Assembly (NCBI GenBank): GCA_963921795.1
Contig: OY997649.1
Location: 32,668,373 to 32,732,372, forward strand
Length of the DNA: 64,000 nt
Direction: 5' to 3'
Origin: Nannobrachium achirus
Lineage: Eukaryota; Chordata; Actinopteri; Myctophiformes; Myctophidae
The notes beneath the pieces were generated by a model that saw only the letters and a program-made list of their open reading frames with translations, was not told the DNA's origin and did no database searches. How positions within the stretch are numbered: the first letter of the stretch is position 1; every line of letters begins with the position of its first letter. The translations under genes were made by a program, and so were the position numbers. Below, piece after piece: positions 1 through 11,659 of this stretch.

Positions 1-130
1 TAATTTTCACGATTTTTCAAAAATAGCAGATCTACAAGCTCACAGCGCGCGCTGTGAGCTTGTATATCTGCTATTTTTTTATATTTAAAGCATAAAATAT
101 TGCGTCATAATGTGTTCAGGCCTAAATGGG
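1..130. repeat. Dispersed repeat end with a 60-bp palindrome
   Basis: Positions 19-48 and 49-78 are reverse complements with one visible mismatch, so the stretch can fold into a nearly loopless 30-bp hairpin. The arm reads AAAAATAGCAGATCTACAAG. The flanks (ending in a 'taaatgggttaa'-like segment) resemble those of the hairpin repeats near 26.7 kb and 58.1 kb, so this is the edge of one dispersed repeat copy. The left part lies outside the window. Confidence 0.75.
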
Positions 131-905
131 TTAAGAAATTGCAGATTGAGGCTTTAACCTTTGCTTTTATGAAATATCTGAGACCATCGACATTTTATGG
201 AAGATACTTGATGCTTCTGATCATCAGTTTATAATTAAGCAATAGAACAGTGTATTCTATTGAATAGTTTGACCCATTCTAATGCTCTTTAAACTCATAC
301 AAATGTGAAAGTGTCTTCAGACTCTTTAGCTTCCATCTCTCTAGATACAGAGCTGCCTGGTAGAACAGTTTGATGCCGATTTATACTTCATTGCACACCA
401 GTGTCTCACACAAAACACAGCAGACCTACAGTATAAACACACTGTGTTTGCAACATGTTGTAGGTTTATAAATAAGCCATCCTCAGCAAGAGACACAATG
501 TAACCAGCAGTAAAACAAATCAGGCTTAATAATAGCATATGATTGTGTATAGTACAGTATGGCTGGATTTTTTTTTCTTCTTTTTTTTTTTTACAAAGCC
601 GGAAGGAAAACAAGGAGCGATGGAGTGAGAGAACAGGATCAGAACAAAACAGAGGGTGGAAGAGCAAGAACCATGAAGAACATCCTGTCTCGGTTAAAGT
701 TCAGAGTGTCATGTCAGTTCTCTTGTGCTTGGTCTTCATTAATTTTAGGTCTCTGGCAATTATAGGATTCAGACACTACAGTAGCCTATGTCCTTTTCTC
801 CTGTGGTACTAATTACTAGAATTCTGGATGAGAATGTTAGGCCTTACTAATAAAAAAAATGACAAAATCAAAGTTGGAGGGATGGTAAGAGATTAAAAAT
901 AATGT
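131..905. other. No recognisable gene or repeat
   Basis: AT-rich sequence with a T-rich run near 570-592. The short open frames on both strands show no familiar domain. I see no RNA gene. Confidence 0.5.
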
Positions 906-909
906 CTAA

Positions 910-1116
910 AAGGGGAATACCACACGTTTTCAACTTTGAACTCTGCAAGCCAAAGAGTACACCTTCATGATGTCACTGATCAGTGATCACATGACCCCAC
1001 AATCAATCCTCCAGTTCTAGGCAACACAGAAGGGGGGAGATTTTTCTTATTTCCACACATCAACTACGGGTATTTTAATGACATAGTTCAATGTTGAAAA
1101 TTAATGGTGTTCCCCT
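910..1116. mobile_element. piggyBac-like MITE (degenerate)
   Basis: The ends are imperfect inverted repeats of about 30 bp: AAGGGGAATACCACACG on the left, and on the right the complement of AGGGGAACACCATTAATTTT. The right end is followed by TTAA (1117-1120); the left is preceded by CTAA (906-909), a one-base decay of TTAA. TTAA duplication is the hallmark of piggyBac-type insertion. There is no coding capacity; the element is about 207 bp. Confidence 0.5.
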
Positions 1117-1169
1117 TTAAGAGAAAGCCATATAGATGATAAGATTGGAAAGGATGACATTGGACACAT

Positions 1170-1843
1170 CTATAAATGCGAGAAGTCTCTGCGTGTCTGT
1201 CTGTCTGTCTGTGTGTCTGTAATCCGCGTATCTCGAGAACCGTTCGTCCCACCGGCTTCAGATTCGGCACGCGCGTTCCCCGCCGCGGCACGGAGTGCAG
1301 TGCCGGGTCTCGACCCGACCCGACGCGCGGTTTTCCCGAACCGGCGCGAAACGTTCGGAATCTCCTTATGCGGGGTTGATTGTTGACATCAGGCTGTTCC
1401 GGAGGAAATCGGCGAAAGCTCTGACTCATTGTGACATCACTTCATAAAAGGCTCTGACATCACGTACGCCACATGAGTCAACAAAAAATCTCTGTGAGTG
1501 TGTATGTATGTATGTAATCCGCGTATCTCGAGAAACGTTCGTCCCACAGGCACGCGCGTTCTCCATATATGGGCATAAAATGAATGCCCCCATATATGGG
1601 CATAAAATGGATTGCAGACAGACAGATATCTCCATATATGGACATAAATGGACAGAGGCAAACAGATGGTCAAAGATCTCCATATATGGGCATAAAATGG
1701 ACGCAGACAGACAGATACAGATATCTCCAACTCCATATATGGGCATAAATGGACACAGGCAAACAGATGTTCAAAACGGGTCCTATGACAACAGGTGTGA
1801 GGTTTGCATTAAAGGGGGAACCGGCACTGTGTCTGCAACACAG
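1170..1843. repeat. CArG-rich interspersed repeat, left part
   Basis: This block holds two copies (about 1219 and 1515) of a segment containing CCGCGTATCTCGAGAA, about 295 bp apart, the first followed by a GC-rich stretch. Five perfect copies of CCATATATGG follow at 1563, 1590, 1632, 1680 and 1733, mostly in the context CTCCATATATGGGCATAAA. The block continues at 2574 after a later insertion. The same 10-mer dominates the minisatellite at 23.7 kb, so the two loci share ancestry. No coding function is evident. Confidence 0.7.
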
Positions 1844-2573
1844 TAGCCATAAATTATAACTTCCAGTAGAGGGTGCTAATATGCGGAGGTTACGTCTCTC
1901 CTGGAGTTATAACGCAGAGTAAAATAGCTCTCGCTGGTTGAGCCTCCATGTCCCTAATCGCCTCAAAACATGTTTAAATCATGAAGTTGCTCACCTCATC
2001 GTCGAAACAGCTTTATATCTACCGATGAGCCCACTCGTTGGCATGTGTTAGTCCATATGTTTCTAATAAATTAATGTTTACTAAAACTTCTTTGAGTCTC
2101 ATCGCTTTCCTTGTTTTTGAACTGCTTGGGTAAAATGGCCGAACATATCACGCGAGATGAGTAAAAGCCTGGCTACGCGAGGCTACATATCACGTGACGT
2201 TGATCGCCGTTGCGATTTGCTCATACTAGGACATGACGTTTTTGTATGCGGAAGTATTCCAACGTTCTGTAGTTCTGAAGCGCTCTGTATGCGGAAACAT
2301 TCCGACGAGGAAACGCGAGTCTCAGAGAAGTTTTAGTAAACATTAATTTATTAGAAACATATGGACTAACACATGCCAACGAGTGGGCTCATCGGTAGAT
2401 ATAAAGCTGTTTCGACGATGAGGTGAGCAACTTCATGATTTAAACATGTTTTGAGGCGATTAGGGACATGGAGGCTCAACCAGCGAGAGCTATTTTACTC
2501 TGCGTTATAACTCCAGGAGAGACGTAACCTCCGCATATTAGCACCCTCTACTGGAAGTTATAATTTATGGCTA
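1844..2573. mobile_element. 730-bp fold-back element, Mutator-like or Foldback-like
   Basis: The arms 1844-2091 and 2326-2573 are inverted copies of 248 bp that match base for base by eye, separated by a 234-bp spacer. The termini read TAGCCATAAATTATAAC and its complement. Both sides are bordered by the same 9-bp sequence GCAACACAG (1835-1843 and 2574-2582). Long terminal arms plus a 9-bp duplication are typical of Mutator-like or Foldback-type DNA elements; the superfamily is an inference because no transposase is present. Near-identical arms suggest a young insertion or gene conversion. It interrupts the CArG-rich repeat. Confidence 0.8.
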
Positions 2574-2815
2574 GCAACACAGTTGGAGGCACAGACAGAT
2601 ACTCCATATATGGGCATACAATGGACGCAGATAGACAGATATCTCCATATCTGGGCATAAAATGGACCCAGAACTATAACAGCAGTGATCTCCATATATG
2701 GACATAAAATGGACGCCGACAGACAGACAGACAGATACAGATATCTCCATATATGGGCATAAATGGACACAGGCAGACAGATGGTCAAAACGGGTCCTAA
2801 AGGGCGGGGCATTCA
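2574..2815. repeat. CArG-rich interspersed repeat, right part
   Basis: Continuation of the block at 1170-1843. It has three perfect CCATATATGG copies (2604, 2692, 2747) and one altered copy (2644, CCATATCTGG). Short (GACA)n-like runs lie between them. It ends near a segment also seen at 1763-1777 (AAAACGGGTCCTA). Confidence 0.65.
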
Positions 2816-3270
2816 TTCCCTATTTACATTGTTCCGAGTTGGCCAGGTCGCCGACTAGACGCTTCTAGTATTAATAATAATAGCTCAGATTTAAATACAT
2901 AATATTAGGAAATTGCAATTATACCAATGCACTGATAGAATATGGTTAAGTGATGTTGAACTTTCGTATGAACCTCAGGTTTATCAGGCTTGTCCGATAT
3001 AAATCCAAATATTGTCAATCAACTCTATCTGTTGCTTCTATGCTCCGCAAAAGAAACTGGAAGTAGATTCTTTCATCTTTTAGCAAATATACACATTTGT
3101 TATAAGAAAGAAACAGTCAAACAGTCAGCAGCATTTATCTTTTTTGTATGCCAAGTGAAAATAGGAATTTGAGAACATCCAACACTTCTTTGTGGTATAC
3201 ATACAATTCATTTGTGGTGCAGTATGTTTAATCTTAGCCCCACCTGTGCTGTGATCTTACCCATTGCTGT
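2816..3270. other. No recognisable feature
   Basis: AT-rich single-copy-looking sequence. The 60-codon frame at 2990-3172 has no recognisable domain. Confidence 0.45.
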
Positions 3271-3674
3271 AGCTCGGGACTAGTTCACATGGCGTTGCCA
3301 TCCAGAATTGGGTGTGCCAGGAATTAAGTTATTTTTGACCTATTTTACAATAGCACATTTGAAGGTAGTGAAATGTGCCTATGGATGTCTGTAGTAAAAT
3401 CCAGGTGGTAAAATGGTATTCCGCTGTGAAACAGCTGTTTAAATCAGGTTTTTGACATCCTGTGCAGAAAGCGCTTCCATGATAAATTCTGTACAGGCTG
3501 TCAAAAAACCAGATTTAAACAGCTGTTTCACAGCGGAATGTCATTTTGCCAACCCATTTCTTTCTATGTAGAAATCCGTAGGTTATGTTGATACCTTCAG
3601 TGGGTCAAAAATACCTTTATTTGCCCCCAATTCTGGATGGCAAGGTTACTGTATATGTGACCGAGACCTGAGCT
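3271..3674. mobile_element. Palindromic MITE
   Basis: The sequence folds back on itself almost end to end. The inner arms TTCCGCTGTGAAACAGCTGT and complement (about 3419-3438 and 3519-3538) are near perfect; the outer arms (TTGCCATCCAGAATTGGG and complement, then AGCTC at the edge) are imperfect. About 404 bp, no coding capacity. I could not define a target duplication, so the superfamily is open. Confidence 0.6.
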
Positions 3675-3732
3675 ATAATGTTGGCTGAGGTCTCAGATGG
3701 GGTTAGTTCAATCTGTGTGAGGAGTTAGCTGG

Positions 3733-3956
<224 letters not shown>

Positions 3957-4297
3957 TAGCTATGGCCTTTGTGCTCAGTTCATCTGGTGAAGTGGACACT
4001 GTCCAGAATGATGAATTGAAAGTTCAGAAAGTATCTGTTAGAGTTTGAAAGGCGTGGAGGGAGAAAATTGGCAACAATATCGAGGAGGCAGAATCCTGCA
4101 CACCCTCCATTCATCATCTGGAGATAAAAGGTTAGATGGGCAGCCAAGGGAGGGTGTGGGCGATTGTGTGTATGATGTCGCTCACACTGGGCGCATCAAT
4201 GGTTTGCTCTTTAAGTATTCATCATCTTTTGGTTTATTTTTGGGTCATTTGTATGCAACTGGATTTGTGTGAGTGGGTTTTTTGTACACAGTGGGAG

Positions 4298-4300
<3 letters not shown>

Positions 4301-4383
<83 letters not shown>
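4301..4383. repeat. (TG)n microsatellite
   Basis: About 41 uninterrupted TG units. The 5' flank (TTTATTTTTGGGTCATTTG at about 4231) resembles the flank of the next array (about 4503), which hints at a local duplication carrying its own microsatellite. Confidence 0.98.
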
Positions 4384-4386
<3 letters not shown>

Positions 4387-4645
4387 TGTGTCTGTTTGTG
4401 TGCACATGTGCGTACAAGGGCATGTACCCATGGGAGTATCTAATTCCGGTTACACTGGGTGGACTGACGAATATTTGCTCTGCAATTATTAATCACTTCA
4501 GCGTTTATTTTTGGGGTAATTTGTGTTCAACAGCTTCATTGCATATGTGCGTGTTTGTGTGTAATCTATGTGTATGTCTGTGCGAAATTGTGCTTGCAGG
4601 CATGTAAGTGCCTGAGTGCGTACAGTATATGCATGTGAATAGCAT

Positions 4646-4753
<108 letters not shown>

Positions 4754-6189
4754 TGCGTGCGTGTGCCCCCGCGCATTTGCATGCATATGCATGTGTGTGA
4801 GTGCCGTATGAATCTACAACACTTCTATTCATAAACATTTCAGCATCACCATCTCACAGCAGGTGGTTCATTACACGGCCTGTAATTAGGCTGCTGACTT
4901 GACTTTCTCTTGCTCTTGATTACTGAAACATATTGGTTTTCATTGGTGCATGAAAATCAGGCAGACGTTTTATTTCTTCCAAATCTGTAATCTTTTAAAT
5001 CCAAAGCTGCTAAAACAAAGCAAAAATATTATTTCAATGAAAAATAAAACTAGTACATGTTGTGTGTCCGTATACATACTATTTCAGCAGACAAGCAGTA
5101 TGCATCCTAACAATGGTCCGGGGACCACCAGTGGTCCTTGAGGGGTTTCCAGGTGGTCCCCAGCAAAATTATCGAGATTTGGTAACAAAATGGACCCTTT
5201 ATAAGATTTTTAACTCATGTGTGTAAAATGAAACCCAATGGCTCCTTACGAGCATCAAATTGTCATCAAATGGTGGTCTAATATTACTTATAAAAACGAC
5301 CGATACGTCGGAGAGATAATGACCGATGTCCGATACCGGTTTGACCGATATATCGGTCAGGCTCTAGTACTGATCAACTGAAACGTGTCTGTTCAGCAAA
5401 CCTAGGACAAATTCTATACCATGTGCCATATGCCTTGCCATGGACGTTGATATGGACAGTAATATGGATGTTGATATGGACAATATGGACAGTTACTGAG
5501 CAGTGATACAGACTCGTGGCAGTTTCACTCCCTTCCATTAACTCTCCACTTGTTACTTAATAGCAGGGAAGAAAGGCTTAAAAAAAAAGATTAACACGTG
5601 TTTGAAAGGCTAATGGCAGATGTGCAGTGTGTGATCTCTGCTCTGGTATTTTCATGCTATGATGTTAAGAAATGGGGTCATTTGGAGACCACTGAAATGG
5701 GGGGATTCTCTGAGAAGCATGTGACCTTCTATAAGGCACAGACAGGGGAGAGAGGCTGCCGTTTTAATGTCCATTGTGCCCCTAATTACGAGTTCTTAAT
5801 TTTAAACAGCTGACATCATCCCCAACATGTCATGTTTCATATCCGAGGGGGTCATATTGTGTGTGTGAAAAAGCAGGGATGAATAACAACTGTTGAAGAA
5901 CACCAAAGAAAGATAGCGACAGTTAGTGACAGCTAATTAAGCTGATTAATGTTACTTATAGTACATTGCCGACGTACCTGTATAACAGTGTGACATTTAA
6001 CAGCAGTTAAATTTATCATCCGGTAATGTATTGCAAATCCCAGATAAAAGTTTTATTACTTTATTTTCTCATTACTTCCTCAATGACAAACTGATAGGCA
6101 GCTGCTCTACCTATTGTTTTAGGGAGGAAATATGCACAGTAGTGAAATGCAGCCTAATGAAAGATGATTTTCTCACTATACTCTTTTAC
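4754..6189. other. Mostly unassigned; two short hAT-like scraps
   Basis: 5108-5160 (GGACCACCAGTGGTCC and surroundings) and 5290-5372 (repeated ACCGATA / TATCGGT motifs) look like eroded ends of hAT-type elements whose termini carry such motifs. Otherwise there is no gene, RNA or recognisable repeat. Confidence 0.4.
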
Positions 6190-6652
6190 CTTTAAATTTT
6201 TATCCCACAATTTTTGTAACCCATTTTTTCACCCGGTGCCAATTGCCTAAGCTGTGATCCTGGGCTCTACTCTCCCTCTGCCAACCTGGGGAGGGCCCCG
6301 AACTGAGCTCATGCTTCCTTCAATGCATGAGGAGTGAGCAGGCCGCTTCTTATCACCTGACAGGGGGAGCTTCCCCGGTTGGACGTAGCGCGTGGAAGGA
6401 ACACGTTATTCCAACCAGTTCCATTCCCCTCCATCAGGCGCCCCGGCTGGCCAGGGGGAGGCTTTATAGAGACCAGGATTACTGCATGTTTTTGTGAGGG
6501 TATCTACCCTAGGAGACACGGGGAGAACATGCAAACTCCACACAGAAAGGCCCTTTTGCCAACCCCACCTAGGGTGTGGGCACTGATGACGCGGAGGAGT
6601 GAACACGCCCCCAGCACCCACAGTGTCCCCCGGCGGGAATCGAACCCATAAT
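6190..6652 (-). repeat. SINE / LINE-tail-like dispersed repeat
   Basis: Read on the minus strand, it begins with GGGTTCGATTCCCG (resembling the B box of tRNA-derived SINEs) and contains GTTTGCATGTTCTCCCC, a stretch typical of the conserved tails of fish L2/CR1-related retroposons. The far end (6190-6300) resembles 19505-19560. The open frames crossing it are incidental. Confidence 0.5.
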
Positions 6653-7273
6653 CACTATACTCTTTAAGCCAGAATCTGGGTCTGACTAAAGATTAGTGAG
6701 AAAAACATCGTAATTTATTGCATTCAATCGGTTTGTTCTGAGCAGAACCAATATTTCTGTTATTGAGTTCCACCCCATCATAAACTAACCTAAACCAGTT
6801 AAAGAGAGCAAAACAAAACAAAGCTGTCAACACATTGATGCTTTGTTTCTGTGTTACTGTGTTACATATGAAAGATAAACTTTATATAATATCAGCTAAT
6901 GTGATTATTCCCTGTGAAATAATAAAGCCCAATTCATGCTTCATGCAGTTTGTGATGTCACACACAGCCATGCAGACACACAGACACACAGACAGAGTAT
7001 CCTGGAATGTATAGATGATTCTGAATGTATTTAAGTTACTGACAAAATCACATAATACTGTATGACATTTTAGAGCTCTCCCATAAAGTGCTTGGCTGCA
7101 GAATGTCTATTTCCTGTACTGGGTCACTTTCATTGAATCACCTATACTGCTCTACAGTGTCTGTCATATTGTAGTCTATACTTGGCCCCCTCCTTTTTTC
7201 CCTCTACACAAAATAACTGAATTAGCTGAAAATAGATGATCTACAAGGTCATAACATGTTGCAATGTAACACA
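6653..7273. other. No recognisable feature
   Basis: AT-rich with a few CACAGA repeats near 6960-6995. No gene or RNA recognised. Confidence 0.45.
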
Positions 7274-7277
7274 TTAA

Positions 7278-7721
7278 CACATTCCCCGCCATTTTAACAT
7301 ACCTTCGTACTCTACGGTGCCTCTGGTCTCCATAGACTTCCATGTAATTCATAGTGCACGGATCATGCACACCCATGCCTAGATAATGCACCACGTGTGT
7401 CCACATTGCTCACAGCTTTCAAACAAAAAAATCCAAATGGAAATCCGTTCAGGCATTCATGAGATAGAAGCCATTATGTTTTCCTAAAATGTAAACAAAG
7501 ATGGCTGCCATGTTTGATAGATGGGGTTGCTATGGGGGTTAAACGTGCAATTTCGCGATTTCTATCATGCCTACTACATTTTTTGGGGTCAGAAAAAAAA
7601 ATTGAAATTTTTTTTTTTTTTTTTTTTTTTTTCAAAATGGCGGAAATTCTCGGGACTATCGGGCCTGGCAGGGAAAGACATTGAAATAATCTCAGGACTA
7701 TCGGGCCTGGCATGCAATGAG
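7278..7721. mobile_element. piggyBac-like MITE (TTAA-flanked)
   Basis: Flanked by TTAA on both sides (7274-7277 and 7722-7725). The termini are weakly inverted: CACATTCCCCGCCA versus the complement CTCATTGCATGCCA. It contains a poly(T) run (about 7605-7632) and a direct duplication of CGGGACTATCGGGCCTGGCA-like sequence (about 7651 and 7695). The interior 7330-7600 is also present inside the hAT-like element at 42540-43369. No transposase. Confidence 0.5.
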
Positions 7722-7726
7722 TTAAT

Positions 7727-7747
7727 AGCTTGTAGATCTGCTATTTT
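7727..7747. repeat. Half copy of the palindrome family
   Basis: AGCTTGTAGATCTGCTATTTT, a right arm without its partner, directly abutting the TTAA at the end of the preceding MITE. Confidence 0.6.
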
Positions 7748-8304
7748 GGTCACAATTCATGAGTACAAGGACTTTAGAGCAGGCATATTGATAATGTGTC
7801 AGAGTTAATTTTCTTCATGGCAGAGAACACTTTCTACAGTATAACAAAGACTCCTGTTTCATAACGGATCCTGACGGGATGATCTGTCAGTTTGATTGTC
7901 AGTGAACTGTCTCATCATAAAGAATTATGTCTCCATTTGGATCCAATCTCTTTTACTGACACAAGACACAGAGCGTTTACAGCCTGTTGCACTTTGGTAC
8001 TGTATGAGGGAGATGAAGCAAAATAGAGGAGGAGAAAGAAAGACCACAAATGGAGTGAGAAAATAAGGTTTTTCATGCCATACTGTATATACTACTGACA
8101 AGCCTGACACCTGCTGTTTTGACTATACAATACATACATACGTATACATACATACATACTATACAATTAGAAATGACAGTGTTTCCGGCCCAATGCCCTA
8201 TCAAGTGTTCATGTCTATTTTTCACAATTGTAGGGGGGCCGCCAAATCTTTTATTTAGATTTTGTTTTTCCATTAATTCCTATTCTGGGAGGAACATTAG
8301 CTGC

Positions 8305-8362
8305 AAATAGTAGATCTACAAGCTCACAAATTGTCTGTGATGCGTTGTAGATCGGCTATTTT
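8305..8362. repeat. Palindrome family copy
   Basis: Arms AAATAGTAGATCTACAA and complement TTGTAGATCGGCTATTT with a loop containing CTCACAAATTGTCTGTGA. The sequence can fold into a hairpin of about 58 bp. Confidence 0.75.
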
Positions 8363-10174
8363 CGGCGAAGAGGTTTGGTTTAGTGAGGAAAGAAAGCAGA
8401 CCAAGTGCCGAGCCAAAGGTCAAGTTTACAAAGTATTGAGGATTTAAGTCGTTAAATGTCTGAAAACGCATTTAAGTGTTGAAGACCCCTGCTCTACAGT
8501 GTCTGGCTGTCAAGATACATACAGAACGCATTCTCACTCATGGCTGCAAGCTGGTGACTAGAAGTGGGGGCAAAACCGCACATGTTGACTGGGGGGGTAT
8601 GACTTGACGATTCTGTCCCTATCAGGATATTAACTCGCAAGGCGCTGAGTCAGCTAAAGCGGACTTCGCAACACTCGTCATCCTTTTTCGTCTTGCGTTT
8701 GACAACAGCAGGCATGGCTACAACATCTTTCTTGGGAAATAAAAGCATAATAAGGAGCGAAAACAAAATTCCTGTCTGTGAAAACTCCCTCGCACTCTCA
8801 AACGCACAGTTGACAAGTTTGACAACCTCTTCCAATAATGCAAGAACAGCTATGGTTGAATTATTGTTTGCACATTTTGTCTTTTGTTTTTAATTGAAAA
8901 CATATTGGTGCGGAAATTGGCTTAATTATTCATGCCTGTAACTGATAAAATGCCATGTAATGCCAAAATGTCACAGAAGGAGCACACAGCTCTTTGCCGT
9001 TTAGAAGAAGTTCACTGTATTATGCAGTACTCTAACCACCACAACATTCAATTGCAGTACATCCAGTCTGGCATGGACATAGAAGAGATATATAGTATCA
9101 TAATAAAATCAGTATAGTCTTAAGATATAGATTGATCTTAAGACAATTTTTATGACCGTCCACCACCCCAACAAACCATGTTATAAGAAGGTGACACTGG
9201 CATCAACAGACTGATCTGAACATCTACAGCAGCATGTTGCACACACTGAAGGACCTGATCCTCCTAAGCTGTTTTTCCCTTTTCTCTTCTTGGATAATCA
9301 TAGTTAATGCAAAACTTATTTCACTCATTAAACTTTTGCATAATCTAATTGCCTTTGGTTGGTCTGTCTTTAATTATTTTACTGTCCCTTTGTTCCCATT
9401 TTGTCTCGAGTTCACTTATTTCCTTAGCTCATGAAGCTTAGACTCATACATTTCACCAACATTTTGTTTTGATATTATTGCGCTAAATTGGTCTTCAGAT
9501 CTGTATCGCTTCACATCATCACTTCTCTCTAATTCATCTTTTCCTCTCTAGGCTCATATAATATCTAATTATGTTGGCAACATGATCTATTAAGTGGCTG
9601 CTCAGCCCTGTGTACTGTATGTCAAGCTTTGATTTATTCAGAGCAACCGTGGTGAAAGTCTTGTGATTAGGGCAGGGATTCCCATGCCAGGGACCTCCAA
9701 ATAGCCAGCTAGCCTGTCTACTCCTGTTGTTAAATGTCTTAAAAATAACTATTTTCAAAATGTTTTGGATATATTTGAATCGGGGAAGCGGAAGTGATTT
9801 CACTTTCACCCATAGGGGGTGCTATAAACACTACTATGTCACTTTCTCCCCACTAAAATGAAAGATCTTGTGAGTCATGTGACAATGAAAGTCAAACAGC
9901 CTAAAGGTCGCAACGCATGACTTAAACAGCCCTGGCTCAGTAACCCAGCCTGGCAGAGATATAAACTCAGAGGAGCGCACTTCTCTCTAGTTCTATCTGT
10001 TGTTGCTTCCTCTTGTGTGTGAACGAATAATTGAAAATGGCATTGCCCTAGGATCAATACAATAAGACAGAACAGCCAAGAAACAATAACAGAGCAACAA
10101 CAGAATCTCATTCAAATTGTTCTACTCTCATTCTACATAAATGAAATAGCTTCTTTGCCCCTCTCTGGCTCAGC
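8363..10174. other. No recognisable gene; eroded repeats
   Basis: No gene, RNA or well-defined repeat. 9655-9720 has a phrase resembling the GGGATTCCCATGCCAGGGAC ends of hAT-type scraps, but I cannot define an element. Several open frames of 60-90 codons have no familiar domain. Confidence 0.4.
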
Positions 10175-10540
10175 TTAAAGGAGTAGTTCACCCCCAAAAT
10201 GACTTTTTTTCTATTGATTAGTCACACCATGGAGACTTGAGTTCAATAATATTTTTTTGTATTCGTCCCATACAAGGCCCTGGATGGGGACCCAAATGCA
10301 TTTGTGTGAGAATCAATGGGGGTAAATTTACTTGCCCCTTGACCCTAAATGTACCCCCATTGATTCTGACCCAAATGCATTTGGGTCCCCATCCAGGGCC
10401 TCATTTGGGTCCCCATCCAGGCCCATGCATTTGAGTCCCCATCCAGAATCAATGGGGGTACATTTACTATAATATATATTTTTTTGTCTTAGGAATGCGA
10501 CAAATACAAAACAATTAGTATCCATGGTGTGACAGTGGAG
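10175..10540. mobile_element. TTAAAGGAGTAGTTCACCC-type MITE with inverted interior
   Basis: The left edge carries TTAAAGGAGTAGTTCACCC, a terminus common in vertebrate TTAA-type MITEs. Inverted copies of GTCACACCATGGA lie at about 10221 and 10524. The middle (about 10270-10460) repeats CCCTGGATGGGGACCCAAAT-like and ATCAATGGGGGTA motifs in both orientations. A right-hand TTAA was not found, so the right boundary is approximate. Confidence 0.5.
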
Positions 10541-10569
10541 TATATATGGTTTATGTGGTGAGTGTCTTT

Positions 10570-10712
10570 ACCCTGCCGTTTCTACAGTAGCTTTTCTTAT
10601 CCTGTATCTGTTTCTTGACTGCCGTGCTGCCTTTGGCAACTGAATTTCCCTATACATTTTACATTTTAATTTCCCTTGCAGGATCAATAAAGGTCTAATC
10701 TTATCTTAAACC
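10570..10712 (+). repeat. LINE 3'-end fragment
   Basis: Contains TGAATTTCCC followed by AGGATCAATAAAGGTCTAAT and a (TCTTA)-like tail, the usual 3' terminus of several fish non-LTR retrotransposons. It appears interrupted (an AATTTCCC phrase occurs twice, at about 10643 and 10669). No coding part is retained. Confidence 0.5.
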
Positions 10713-10925
10713 GCAACCTTTAATGATTCTGTTTCTTCTTAGCAGCGGATGGAGCTCGGAAGGCAGACATCTCGTGGTGTTCATAGAGGGGAGGCATGCA
10801 TGCAGACAGTGTGACTGATGGGGACAGATGCAGCGAAAAGGACACAGCAGAAAGACAGGGAAGGAAAAGGACCGTCTCTCAGGGACGTGCTGGCCATTGG
10901 GAAAAGCGGGACAACTCCCAAACGG

Positions 10926-11040
10926 CCCGTTGTGTGCTTGTAGATCGGCTGTTTTCACTAGTTTAAATAATTTTTAAAAATGATAAATACAAAACAAACG
11001 GTTTTGGACATACAAGGTTTCCACCCGACAACGACGAAAT
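10926..11040. mobile_element. Partial hairpin MITE
   Basis: Starts with the arm GTGTGCTTGTAGATCGGCTG and ends with ACATACAAGGTTTCCACCCG, matching one half of the elements at 58436-58655 and 62945-63221. The other half is missing. Confidence 0.6.
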
Positions 11041-11103
11041 ATAACTCATGTAATTGGCACACTGGCTTGTCACTTTGTCACACATCTTTGAGTAGCAGCA
11101 GAA

Positions 11104-11135
11104 GCGCTATAGAGAGAGATTTCTCTCTATAGCGC
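11104..11135. repeat. Perfect 14-bp hairpin
   Basis: GCGCTATAGAGAGA (11104-11117), loop GATT, then the exact complement (11122-11135). Confidence 0.85.
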
Positions 11136-11659
11136 GCAATGAGGGCCTCTCCAACTCTTTTTCCCGGGCTGAATCAGGGGCCCGGCACGTCCCTGCCGTC
11201 TCTGCATGAGATATGAGAAAGAGACTGAGAGGAGAGAATTGGCAAGGGACAGTGAGCCAGAGATGAAAAGGAGGCAATTGAAGAAGTAAATGACAGCAGA
11301 CGGTACATGTGACACGATATTCCGGGAACAATAATGCTAATAGCTCTGTGAAACTCATACTTTGCGGACAGAAAAATGGCAAGAAGAGGAGAGGTTCTCT
11401 GAGGCCACCAGGCGCTCAGAAAATGATTCAGAAATGCTATTAAATGTATTGGCAATAAAAATGACTTTGTTTAGATTATCTGTGCTTAGAAAATGTTCCA
11501 CATCATCAGCTGGCCCAGCATTTGCAGGTTTGAGTGGTTTGGTTTGCCCTTTATCTCTCTCGCCAGCCCGCCACAACTTGGACTTTATATAGTTGCTACA
11601 GGGAACAAATATGTACTGCCATTGGGAAAGCACGCCCTTTGGTTATTATAATAGTAATA
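11136..11659. other. No recognisable feature
   Basis: Overlapping short open frames on both strands with no domain that I recognise. Confidence 0.4.
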
